A DNA stretch of 64,000 bases from Fragilariopsis cylindrus CCMP1102. Lineage: Eukaryota; Bacillariophyta; Bacillariophyceae; Bacillariales; Bacillariaceae. The translations under genes and the position numbers were made by a program. Shown one piece after another: positions 11,901 through 21,600 of this stretch; positions within the stretch are counted from its first letter, which is position 1; each line of letters starts with the position of its first letter. The notes beneath the pieces are model-generated. The model was not told where the DNA came from, searched no databases, and saw only the letters and a program-made list of their open reading frames with translations. Location: assembly GCA_900095095.1 (NCBI GenBank), contig FMBT01000323.1, positions 310,001 through 374,000 on the forward strand, read 5' to 3'.

Positions 11901-12234
11901 CAAGTCTTGTACGTCGATTCTTATTTGCAGCGGCAGCAGCAGTCATTATATTTTCTGTAGTAATTGTAATTGGAGATCGTGCATTTGTAGGAGGTGTAGG
12001 TGGCGGCGCAGTTCTTGCTATTGCTGCCGTTGCTGTCGATATTGTATGCCTTATTGGTGTCGTTTTCGGTTCGAACAAAGAAGAAGAATAGCCTGATATA
12101 GATACAGAAGATGACGAAGAGTCATCGTCCTCGGTAGTACTGCTCGATGAACTACTATCACTGGAAACACTACTCCCGTCCTCGTTGTTGTCGGTAGTAT
12201 CGATTTCCCCTCCCGGTGTTTGCTTATTATTCAT
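8965..12234 (-). CDS. Long disordered Ser/Thr/Lys-rich protein of unknown function
   Basis: One uninterrupted minus frame encodes 1089 residues from ATG 12234, which has better context than the alternative ATG 12315 (27 residues longer). Almost the whole protein is low complexity (Ser, Thr, Asn, Lys, Arg). Short conserved-looking islands stand out: a Trp-rich block (FEWKSWKESVRGLGPEGAWD), a diverged repeat of the type K-x-(M/I)-H-G-(S/G) near 10110, 10225 and 10340, and a hydrophobic C-terminus (FANIPGFDLNLFETDIISPL). The islands suggest binding motifs within a scaffold. Many RRS/KRS sites could be phosphorylated. There is no signal peptide and no known domain. Being open over 3.2 kb argues for a real gene. 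Confidence 0.7.
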   Translation of the reverse strand: MNNKQTPGGEIDTTDNNEDGSSVSSDSSSSSSTTEDDDSSSSSVSISGYSSSLFEPKTTPIRHTISTATAAIARTAPPPTPPTNARSPITITTENIMTAAAAANKNRRTRLVRSKSVQFTTSKTSLSMASVSAFNNSTGRINHSNNNEAFDLLRGRSDHGQSSGRNTPVSRESRRRRSAGTATATNTNTNTNDVVDPIISTTKRTATRTKRRLSNASTSANRSRTGVRRTKSSAGDLFVSRTSTHTSSSRSRRYSTPITNNATTGSKSLYANTTGGKSSSPILHRRFRHDFPNEAIIPSDEILVMMYDHSGASSGNNTGSRDNNYGKNDAGKFTTTSKHSTTTANDNNNNNNNSIGALGTNLSKMVIKPQVFTREDLKIAKQKKKDGGDDNGSVISDSGLSFASEFEWKSWKESVRGLGPEGAWDAFLDNKKEASKIKAKVKGSIEATVVEVEEEKEETSSLSGRLDASALDDDEAQDTKITEKKQQIIKKKKKTKKNSVVSPKDPDGDSDDIKRKKKKNPSLDVLKMGNSTNTGNSKSTSSKSRSSSDSRRSTFNKSTGFSGDRSHRRRRTHIDDGNASLSMLVANNNRTSSSSSQRRTRTRSAGRTRSAEDRKIRFIKNKTPVESISKTIHGGSSIETPVTASSGSCDNKVSIVDNSRRKKRIDGLSQSMHGSGSFAFPKGTTTNKVEKQSRKIKSKSSGMMQSKSMHGSGLSSTTSKLNSSLSMSQGNLFNPFKDSNNDDSSGLVDSSGAFSSAFENSDSNNNSNKFHDSMGSFDDFIGLTNNNTSTKNRDSSDKERKKKKTSSRNDSTKSDNRTTKKGGKRRKSTGSGSNDRTIATTKKPTSSTKLNETGSAFESEIAVGGSSSNINDDAAKGKGSADNDADIGKKTRKKKKKHSTTSIHRRTTSSNKASSREQNTVPEVTTNHAAAPVDQNSQEEFLLAFNSPVTPSTPKFVEPSKTEAKVTSKTGESTKRRTTSGSNAVGTNDSTYTNGNTTPKREHAKTTKKEVRRRPQEAKSSSSILLDEHPATTKKDDNEGSSKQHTEEEKHNFANIPGFDLNLFETDIISPLTVAPRSIRQRVHDKLFK

Positions 12235-13335
12235 CGTTGCGTTGCGTTTTGCGTTTATTCTTTCCCGCCCGATAATAGTCCTTAAGCTACTACTAGAGTG
12301 AGTGCGACAATTCACTCCAATTCTTTTCTTCTTCTTCTTTTCCCTTAACAGTATTTATTTAAAGATTTTCCAGAACTTGTTCAACAAAAGAAAAGATAGA
12401 TCTGGTACTGTATGCGTGAGAGAAGACTCTAATAGTAGAATGTCTTTGGTTTAGCAGCCGATCATTGAGGAATTCGATCAAATGAATCAATTAGAGTGTC
12501 TGAATGGCTAGTACTGATGATAGCTAATTGTAAATTATAATGTCTTATGTGTCGACGTCGACTCCCTCTGTTTTCGCTCTTGTGTCATCTATTTCAAAAT
12601 TAGCTTGGGTCTCTTTTGGTGTTCGGAGGTTCTCGGCGAATTCTATGCTTTTTATGTGAGCTAGTACCTGAGAAGAAATACGGCACAATTCTTCCAAAGG
12701 CTTATATAATTTATTATTGATACTATGCCCTAACCAAAATATTGTACTAGCAGCAATGTATCAATTAAATTATACTCTTTAGAATAGATATTTATGTGCA
12801 GAATGAATGAACCGAATCACCATCTTTGTATATACGAGATACTTGTGACTCTATCCTGTCACTAACAACCAATGAAATTTGGCACAAATCCACACATCCA
12901 CACATTACATGCCATTCACAAAGACATGACATACATTCATCCTGAAAAAGAATGCTGCTGATGGTATAACTCTAATACTACCCTGTGTGTTTGTGCGCAA
13001 CAATACATACCATTCAGATAGAAAGAAATCCATCCATCACCCATGACCACCGTGCACCTTTATGGGGAGAATCTATCAATCATATATATGTCAACACTAA
13101 CTATTTGCTGCTATCAGATATGTCATCTATGAATATTTACAATTTAATACACAGTAGCAGAAAGAAGTACAAATTGACAGGTAGGGCAATGGTGTGTTAT
13201 TACTGTAATTTAGTATGTGTATGGTTGTGCTGGTCACTTCAGGAAAATGAGAAATGAAACAGTGCTAGTTAGCTAGAAAAATGAGAACAACTTGTGTGTG
13301 TGTGTCTGCAATGTTGTTGTTGCTTTACATACAAG

Positions 13336-13371
<36 letters not shown>

Positions 13372-14127
13372 ATTATAAAGCAAAGCAAAACCTCCAAACT
13401 ATATGAAGCAAAACCTTTTGAAAAGAATAAACAAGAAAGCTTGAAAGCATAGTTTGAAAGGAATAGGGCAGATGATACGGCAATTGCGTGATATTTTTAC
13501 TTGATGACTGGCTACTACCAGTAGCAGCTACAGTAGTAGACTAAGTCTTGCTTGATTAAGAATAGTCGGGGAATAATAATATAGATTCTATTTTTGCACT
13601 TTTTATTACACCCCCTCCCTTCCCCTCAATTGAGTCTAATATGTAGTCGATCTAATCGAGTTGAAGACAGATTGATTTGCATTTTATATTTCGGAGTTAG
13701 CACTGACCATTAAGGGCATATACTACAGTGTTCCCTGCTGTGTCCCCTCCATACAAATATTGTCTGTATGCTCGGGAGTTAGATCTCATACGATCCAAAT
13801 CGCCGATCGGTGTTCCAAAGGGAACTGGGCTCCCAAAATTTCAGGACAAGGTTCAACCTGAGACGAGTAGGATTCCAAAAGAACTTGGATGATTGACAAA
13901 TCTATTAATTTGTTGGTGGTTTTCTTAGTACGGACAAGTTAAATGGATTGTGACACCTGAAATTAGGTCATATTTTTTCATGAGAACTTTCCTATTACTT
14001 CCCAAAAGCTTGACTACAAATAACTCTTGTGAAGGGTTCAAACCGGGGAACTAAACAATCATCAAGTTTTCGCGAACTAGCTAACTACTAGGCTAGTGAT
14101 ATTGCTGGTAACAGTAAAGCTACTAAC
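12235..14127. other. Gene-free spacer with a (GA)n tract and a diverged repeat
   Basis: Contains a 30-bp (GA)n microsatellite (13339-13368). At 13600-13695 lies a pyrimidine-rich segment followed by TAGTCGATCTAATCGAGTTG and TTTGCATTTTATA, which recurs in diverged form at 15490-15580. A 60-codon plus-strand frame at about 13715-13902 has protein-like composition but no start or match and was not called. Confidence 0.45.
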
Positions 14128-15129
14128 TTAATTGGAATCGTACACCAGATAACCCACATCGCCTCGGCGAAGACAGATCATTTTGTCCTCGATTTTGACA
14201 ATATCCCACGGTATTTTTGACATTGTCTTCGACGGTTCGTTATTTATGATAATGTTGGGGGATTTTTTAGTCCACGGTAAAAAAGATTTGGCTTCGGTGG
14301 ACGTCCATTCAATATGATACTTGTAGTCTTGCTTGCTGTTGGGATTTTTTTTCTCTTTATTATTATTTGAACGCACCACCTTCCCGTACCACGTCACGTG
14401 CACTCGACGTAGGCTGCGGATGAGGAAATAATCCTGGATGAACACATTCGCCAACGTATCCTTGTTGGAATCGTCGTCGGTCGTCGGCGCCGAAAATACC
14501 ATTCGACCGGTCCTACTAAAGGTGAATTTGAATCTCTGCCATGTCCAAAATGGTTTGCACCACGCCGCGATTTCTTCCTGACTGGCCCCTGTGCGGTACT
14601 TGAACCGGAATTCGGTTCGACCGCCATCACTGGTAGTAGTGCCCCACAGAGAACGAATGTCTGCGGCTTCTACCGTATCCAATTTCTGGTCGTTTCGGGC
14701 AATCCATTGATTCCATCGCAACCGGTCACGGGGATCGGTGATCAAGTTGTTGTGTTTCGATACGGTCCTTCGGAGTTCGGAAGGTACGGCGATCGGATAG
14801 TTATTGTTATTGCCGTGTGCTACTCCATCGTTCGCTGCACCAATAACATTGTCCAGTAACTCCAAATCGTCCGGCTTGGGAACGGACAGCATCTGTCGGA
14901 GGACGTGTTCCGCGTATTTATGAACCATCATGGAGTACGGGATATACGATGCGACGACGACCGAAGCTGCTATGGCGGCGGCCCGTTGCTTCGGAGACAG
15001 AGCACTGATGCGCTTCAAGACTTTTGTGGCCCACTTCGCGGCCGACGCCTTGTTGGGAAACTTGAACCACCCATATGATGCATTTGTAGGAGATGCCAGC
15101 AGCAATAGCAGCATGTTACGGAGTTTCAT
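14128..15129 (-). CDS. Putative membrane or secretory protein of unknown function
   Basis: The single exon encodes 333 residues. It begins with a hydrophobic signal-like segment (MKLRNMLLLLLASPTNAS) and a second hydrophobic stretch at about residues 49-67 (RAAAIAASVVVASYIPYS). The rest is soluble-looking, with a conserved-style core (LRWNQWIARNDQ, then WCKPFWTWQRFKFTFSRTGR, RRVHVTWYGKVV) rich in Trp and Arg. A possible cleavage before Tyr-Gly-Trp-Phe could mean a plastid-type bipartite leader, but the diatom ASAFAP motif is not clear. Unlike its neighbours it has few homopolymer runs and uses many GC-ending codons (GCC, CGG, TCG). This may reflect a more conserved gene or a different origin. 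No family was recognised. Confidence 0.7.
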   Translation of the reverse strand: MKLRNMLLLLLASPTNASYGWFKFPNKASAAKWATKVLKRISALSPKQRAAAIAASVVVASYIPYSMMVHKYAEHVLRQMLSVPKPDDLELLDNVIGAANDGVAHGNNNNYPIAVPSELRRTVSKHNNLITDPRDRLRWNQWIARNDQKLDTVEAADIRSLWGTTTSDGGRTEFRFKYRTGASQEEIAAWCKPFWTWQRFKFTFSRTGRMVFSAPTTDDDSNKDTLANVFIQDYFLIRSLRRVHVTWYGKVVRSNNNKEKKNPNSKQDYKYHIEWTSTEAKSFLPWTKKSPNIIINNEPSKTMSKIPWDIVKIEDKMICLRRGDVGYLVYDSN

Positions 15130-16178
15130 CGTAAGGTAGCCTGTTATGAATTATGAAAGTACCATACGATCAAAATGCAATAAAAGATCACAAAGTTAAC
15201 CACGACACATCTAAAAAAACACAACACAACACACAAAGATTACATGGTCAAGCGATGTTCACCACTGCTGACAAGTGTATCTATGAAGAAGAAAAAGCAA
15301 CACGACACAACATCGACATCGACATACAAGTTGACACTTCACGTGAGCAGCTAGAACATCGGCATACAAGTTGACACTTAACGTGAGCAGCTACTGTAGA
15401 ACTTTGAATTTGATCTTGAGTTGAGTCAAATGAGTCGAGTCAATTTTAAATTTCGGGGTTCTACTGTACTGTACACTATAATATAAATCCCCCTGCCTCC
15501 CCTCCCTCAATATAATTCAATGTATTGTTAGTCGATCTAGTCGAGTCGAGGACGGATTTGCATTTTATAATCTTTCGGGGGATCTATGATTTAAATTCAA
15601 ATTCTTTCCCCTCCCTTTATTTTCTCTTCCATAGCTGTTCAGCACGTGCGTGGTTCTTTTTTCTTACAGACATTGGCGCCATATTTTGTTAGAAAAGCAC
15701 GTGGTCGATACATATTTTTAACTATGTAACACAAATTTATTTAGCAATCAACGACAATTTTTTAGTTTGAATAGAGTCAAAGTATCGAGTAAGCACCGAT
15801 TTGTTTTGTGCATAGCCAAAAATTTTCAATTTTTTAACGAGAGAAGAAGCATTGACTTCCTCGGCTTTCTGTCACGCGTTTAGACTACTTCATCGACGTT
15901 TGTTAAATTTGTAGTCGTTTTAAAATATATTGATTATTAATTTGAAATTCGAGTAACGTTTCTTCTCTCGACAAAGAAGCAGCACAGCAAGCAAGCAAGC
16001 AGCCAATAGTACATACAGCCAATACGATTAGTTTAATTCATTTCTTCTCTATCTCTCTATTCTTGAATTGTTAGGGTTTGTTCTACGGTACTTGATAGAA
16101 AACAAAACAAAACCATACGTTCATTCGGAAGGAAATAAAAGAAAGGAGAATACAAAACAAAACGCTTTCCCGAACACA
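15130..16178. other. Spacer between divergent genes (promoter region)
   Basis: Lies between the starts of the 15129 (-) and 16179 (+) genes. A 41-bp tandem duplication (CATACAAGTTGACACTT...GTGAGCAGCTA) is at about 15321-15402. The segment 15490-15580 is a diverged copy of 13600-13695. No further gene was seen. Confidence 0.45.
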
Positions 16179-17453
16179 ATGGATCCCGTAGTAAGAGCAG
16201 CATCAGCATCAGGAGGTGGTGGATTTCAATATACACCACCATCCTATTTATTAAGAGCAAGTGATACAACCAATCGACCATGGAATTATAATGGTTCTTC
16301 GTCTTCTGCCAATAATAATGAAGGTGATTTTTATGGCAATGGCGGCAATACTACAAACAATAGAAACAATAATGATGATGACGAAAGTGAAAATGAATAT
16401 GATTTACCACAAGAACAACGTCCACAAACACGTAGAGAATCTTATGTGGATGCTCATTTTCATCAACGTGTACGGACGAAACAAAGTCGATATCGTGATA
16501 TTATAACAGGAGTAGAAGAAATTAGTGAAACTTCTGAAACTGAAGGAACAGAGCATAATGCAAGTAATAAGAAACCGAATTCTGTAAAATTACGTAGTTC
16601 CTCTGAACCTACTACTTCAAGTAATATTGATGCAGAAACTGTACGAAATTTACGTGCACATCGGTTACGATCTAGTCTTTTGAAACCAACCTCCGATGAT
16701 TATGATCTACAAACAAAATTAGAACTAAGACGATTAAAAGCACGTAAAGATGATTCTGAACGTGCTGAACGTGCTTCACTTGTTGCTGCAAGTGAAATAT
16801 CAGAAATAATGGCATTAGAAAATGAAAGAAAAACCATTCAAGAAGAAAGAAAAGCATTGGCCATTGCAAAAGAGGAAGCATTCTATGCATTAAAACGTGC
16901 ATCGCAAATTAACGAAGAACGTCGTAAACAACGTGAATTAGATGCAATAATTGAAATGAATCGTTTAGAAGATGAAAAAATGACGAAAAGACGTGAGCAG
17001 CGTAGACGTCGTCGGAGTAGAAGTAAGAACAGTAATAACAGGAGTACTATGAAAACAAAGTCCTTTAATAACACAGATAATGATGATGATTTCACACTCT
17101 TTGATTTAGATAATGATTTTGCATTTTTAAATGATATCAGTGGTATTGTACGTGATTCAAGTTTAATGAAAGGTTGTTTAAGTGTCACCACTGGTTGTTT
17201 TGGTACTGGCACTTGTAATGATTTAAGTAGTGATTGTAAAGATACTATCATTGACAATAATAATAATACAGCACCTGATTTAGTACGATGTTCGGATACT
17301 AGTCACTCCGATATTGAAGGTGATGAGAATAATAATGGTGGTGAGAATGGCGAGAATATAATAGGTGAAGGTTTTGGGAATAGTAATCAGAATGAAACAA
17401 ACAATGGTAGTTCATTACGTCGTAGTCGTCTTTCTGCTCAATACAGAGTATAA
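16179..17453 (+). CDS. Coiled-coil, Asn/Ser-rich protein of unknown function
   Basis: The 424-residue frame starts at ATG 16179 (MDPVVRAAS), which follows an AC-rich leader. The first 190 residues are disordered. Residues about 190-290 form a charged helix or coiled coil (LELRRLKARKDDSERAERAS, then ENERKTIQEERKALAIAKEE) ending in a strongly basic block (RREQRRRRRSRSK) that could be a nuclear localisation or RNA-binding patch. The C-terminal third is Asp/Asn-rich with a small hydrophobic island around Cys residues (KGCLSVTTGCFGTGTC). No known domain was identified. Confidence 0.7.
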   Translation: MDPVVRAASASGGGGFQYTPPSYLLRASDTTNRPWNYNGSSSSANNNEGDFYGNGGNTTNNRNNNDDDESENEYDLPQEQRPQTRRESYVDAHFHQRVRTKQSRYRDIITGVEEISETSETEGTEHNASNKKPNSVKLRSSSEPTTSSNIDAETVRNLRAHRLRSSLLKPTSDDYDLQTKLELRRLKARKDDSERAERASLVAASEISEIMALENERKTIQEERKALAIAKEEAFYALKRASQINEERRKQRELDAIIEMNRLEDEKMTKRREQRRRRRSRSKNSNNRSTMKTKSFNNTDNDDDFTLFDLDNDFAFLNDISGIVRDSSLMKGCLSVTTGCFGTGTCNDLSSDCKDTIIDNNNNTAPDLVRCSDTSHSDIEGDENNNGGENGENIIGEGFGNSNQNETNNGSSLRRSRLSAQYRV

Positions 17454-17743
17454 AATTGATGGTGATGGTGGTACTCTGAAGACATCGTACAGACAAGACA
17501 GAAATGAAGAAGAAAGTGAAATGAATAAAAAAGAAGTGGAAGGAAAATGCTAAGAAAAAACTTACAAATATACCTAGGATACCTATATCTGTAGTATTAT
17601 ATTACCATACTATATATTATTATAATACCTCCTACTTGCTGTACTGTATCAGGCTAAATTAAACTAATGTAAATGTAAATGTTTAACTGTTTCTATATTA
17701 ACTAGGTGCTGTTGCTATTGCTGCCATAGCTTGCTGTTATAGC

Positions 17744-17774
<31 letters not shown>

Positions 17775-18689
17775 CATAGCTTGCATGACTGATGCATGAA
17801 AAGAGGATGATCTCTACTACTGTAGAGTAGTAGCATTCTTAATAATACAGTACCAAGATTTCAAGCACGGTGTGTTATGATTATGAATCCGTCCTCCAAC
17901 AGTATATTATTTCTTCATTACTTCCGTACGCATTTTAGTAGAATTTGTTTGTCTTGTTTGATTCCTCGATTCGATTGATTCATTCATTCGCCATATTCTT
18001 GATTCATTCGATATAGCTTAGTATCCCAATGTTCAGTTGTACAACTTCTACAGGAGTAGTACCACCGGTGCAGGTCCTATGTAATGATGACTACTTACAT
18101 ACGGTAAATCAACATCAATACTGCCCCTTCAATATATTATGTTCTATAATATTGTTCGCTTCGTATGTCTTGCCCTTGCCTGGAGCGCATGATAACAATA
18201 AATCTAACGTTAGATGGTCACCGTAAAGGATTTTATTGCTATTTATTTATTTTAGGGCATTTGTTTATTTTGGTGAAAGGAGAAGTACGGTAAGCTTTTT
18301 TCAAATGAATGATAAATAAATGTCGCATACAATTTTACGTATACCTTAAGTAAAAAATATATATATAAAGCGTACAAGCCGTATGCAAACTTGAGTAACG
18401 TTAGTACGATTACAAACTACTATTTTATCAAATGAAACACAGTAACGCGGTTACACACATTTTTGTATCATAAAATAAAATACAATAAGACTTACTGTAG
18501 TCATAATTGTATAACAGAGATACTGAAGTCGTTCTTGCAATGACAGAGACTGTACTGTAGATGAACGATTGCCACAGTAACCCCCACACACACTAAACAA
18601 ATAGAACAGTTCCGGTTCAAAGAAATCAAGATAAAAAAACGAGAACAAAAATAAAACGCGACTTCTTCTTCTTCTTTATTATTATTTCA
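17454..18689. other. Spacer between two plus-strand genes
   Basis: AT-rich DNA with a GCTGTT hexamer run (about 17735-17772) and repeated TATATA. It presumably holds the 3' end of the 16179 gene and the promoter of the 18690 gene. Nothing else is supported. Confidence 0.4.
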
Positions 18690-21600
18690 ATGACAACTAC
18701 TAATAACATTATTGATAGCAACGTCGTCCATCAGCAGCACGAGGAGAAGAACAAGGACAAGATTAGGATGATGATGACAGCGACTGAGAATGAGGATGAG
18801 ATGATGATGAAACAAATGATGAGGATAAACAAAGAAGAATCGGAACGATCACTGGAAGTATTAATGGGAAGATCAATTGGTAAACCACCCAAGACGATTA
18901 CTGTTGTTGCGGACGATAATGAAGAGGAACATGACACAGACGACGACGACGACGACGTCGTTGACGACGATAATGACGATAATGATGAGGGTGATGAGGC
19001 AAAAATGCAAAATAATATTGAAAAAAAAGTTTCATTCTTAAGTGATATTACTGATGATAATGATGAGGATGAAAGAAATATAATCAAAGAATACCAAATG
19101 AAAAGATCACAATTGTCATTCTTTAAACAACAAAAATCTGTACGGAATCAGACTCAGAATCAGACTCAGAAGCCTCAGACTCAAAAGCAGTCTCCCAATA
19201 CTAAAAACAAAAATGATGCATCTGCATTTGATGATCATCGAAGAAATCATGAAAACAAACATTCACAATTATTACATGAACGATATAATGCTACTACTCC
19301 TACAACTACAGTTACTTCTACAGCAGATGATAATGATCATGATCATGATGATCGTGATCATAATCGAGATGGAGGAAGAGAAGAAGGAGGAGAAGAAGTT
19401 GGAGAAGGAGAAGGAGAATCGACTAAGTCTAGATCTAAATCCCAATCTAGATCCAATGATCGTGATAAAGAAGAAGGAGAAAAATCGATTAAAGCTTTAT
19501 CTAAATCCAGATCCAGATCCAAATTGTTGAAGAAAAACAACAGTAACAACAGCAGTAAAAGTATCAATTCCAATTCCAATAGATCATCAACAACTAATGT
19601 CAATGAGTTACTTAATAAAAGTAATTGGGCTGTTACTAGTACTACTACTGGAAAAAGTAATAGTAAAAGTGGTGGTCTTGTAAATAGTGTTGATGGTAAT
19701 GGTAGTACAACAAGATTAGGAAGAAGAAGATCAGTATCAGACAGTGATATAGCAACAACAACAGCAATAACTGATTTCTTTTCTAATTTGCCGGAAGAGC
19801 AACAACAGCAACAACAAAGTCCTAATACGAACACTGCTACTGTAACTGCTATTGAAAATCCATATTCATATTTACCACATTCCGCAAAACCAACATCCAC
19901 AACAGATCGTCGTAGTAGAGCACGTCGTGGTAATAGTGATCGTGTTCTTGGTCGTAATAGTAATCATGTTACTCCTGATTCGAATCATACATCCACAACA
20001 GATCGTAGTAGACTAAGTCGTGGTAGTAGTGATCGTGGTGCTGGTCGCAGTAGTAATCATGTTACTCCTGATTCTAATCATACTGCTCGTAGTAATCGTG
20101 ATCGTGATCATCGTCATTCTAATCATCGTTCTGGTGGTGGTGGTGGTGTTGATCGTAATCGTAATCGTGATCGTCGCCATTCTGGTCCTGGTCCTGGTCC
20201 TAGTGATGGTGATAATAATATGACTACTACTACGCCTACTACTACACCTACAAGTACAAGTACTATTGACGATGATCCATATTCATATTTACCACACTCT
20301 GCAGAACCAAAAACAATGAAACGATCCTCAACAAGATCATCAACAAAATCAACAAGATCATCAACAACAAAATCAACAGATCGTAGTAAACGTCGTGGTC
20401 GTGATACTGGTCGTGTTACTGATCGCAATACTGATCGCAATACTGATCGTCGTCGTGATCGTCGTCGTCGTCATTCTGGTCCTAGTGGTCGTAGAGAAGG
20501 TGAAGAAGGCGATAGAGAAGAAGGTGGTGGCACTTCTTCTTCTTCTCTGAAGATAAGGACGACAAGAAGTTCTACACTTTCTCCACGTAATACTACTCCT
20601 ACTGATACTACTACTGGTACAACCGATCCTGGCACTCCTACTAAGAACAATGATATCAGTAGTAGTCCTAGTAGATTATGTTATAGTGAACGTGTTATGA
20701 AAGCAACAACAATAACACAACAACGAAAATTGTCAAAAAGAATGGATTCACTTAAAAGTTTTTTAAAAGATGAAAATGAAGAACTAGAACAAGAACAGTA
20801 TGAGGAATACGTACGTCTTACTCGTAGTTGTGTGCAACCACAACAGAAAAGGATACCAATTGAATTACCAGTAGATTTATTAAAAATGCCATTTATTGAT
20901 ATTGATAATGATAGTGATAGTGATGGTGATGATAAGAATGACGATGACGATAAGAAAAAATTATTAAAATCATCATCGAAGACAAAATTTGACTATAAAA
21001 AAATCGCTAAAACAATGAAAGAGACAGCCAAAAAGACTAAACGTAATATACGTAAACAATTTACTACTACTGGTGGTTCATTGTCATTGCGACAGGTTAT
21101 TGAAGATGATCCAGATCTAGATGATCCAGTATCGGTATCGTTGCCAAATTCACCATCAAGAACAATAATAGAATTAACAGCGAAGGAGAAGGCGATGCTA
21201 CCACAGCAACCACAACAACATCAACAACAAAAGCTTCGACAAGTTAATGAAGATGGTTCTTTTTCTTCTTCTTTTGTTTTTGCACAATTATTGTACGATG
21301 AAGACGAGGATGCAATGCAAATAGAAACTAATTCCATTAGTACTACTACTGATAAAAATAAAAATAAAAATCGATCACATGACGATGACATTATTAAAAA
21401 TAAAAAAGTTTCACACTACCCAATGTCACCGTATCAACAACAAAAGAAAAGAATAAATCGTCGCAGTAATCGGAAAGATAAGTCGGCACCGACATCCCCA
21501 TCAATATCAACAGCAACGTCATCACATGGGGGAGAAGGGCCGGACGATTCTATTTCTGCTGGTATTGCCGCTGCTAATGCTAATTCTATCGCTGCTGCTA

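Noticed and set aside
13715-13902. 60-codon frame with protein-like composition (SPIGVPKGTGLPKFQDK)
   Set aside because: It has no ATG and no splice support, and no match to a family I know, so it was not called as a gene.
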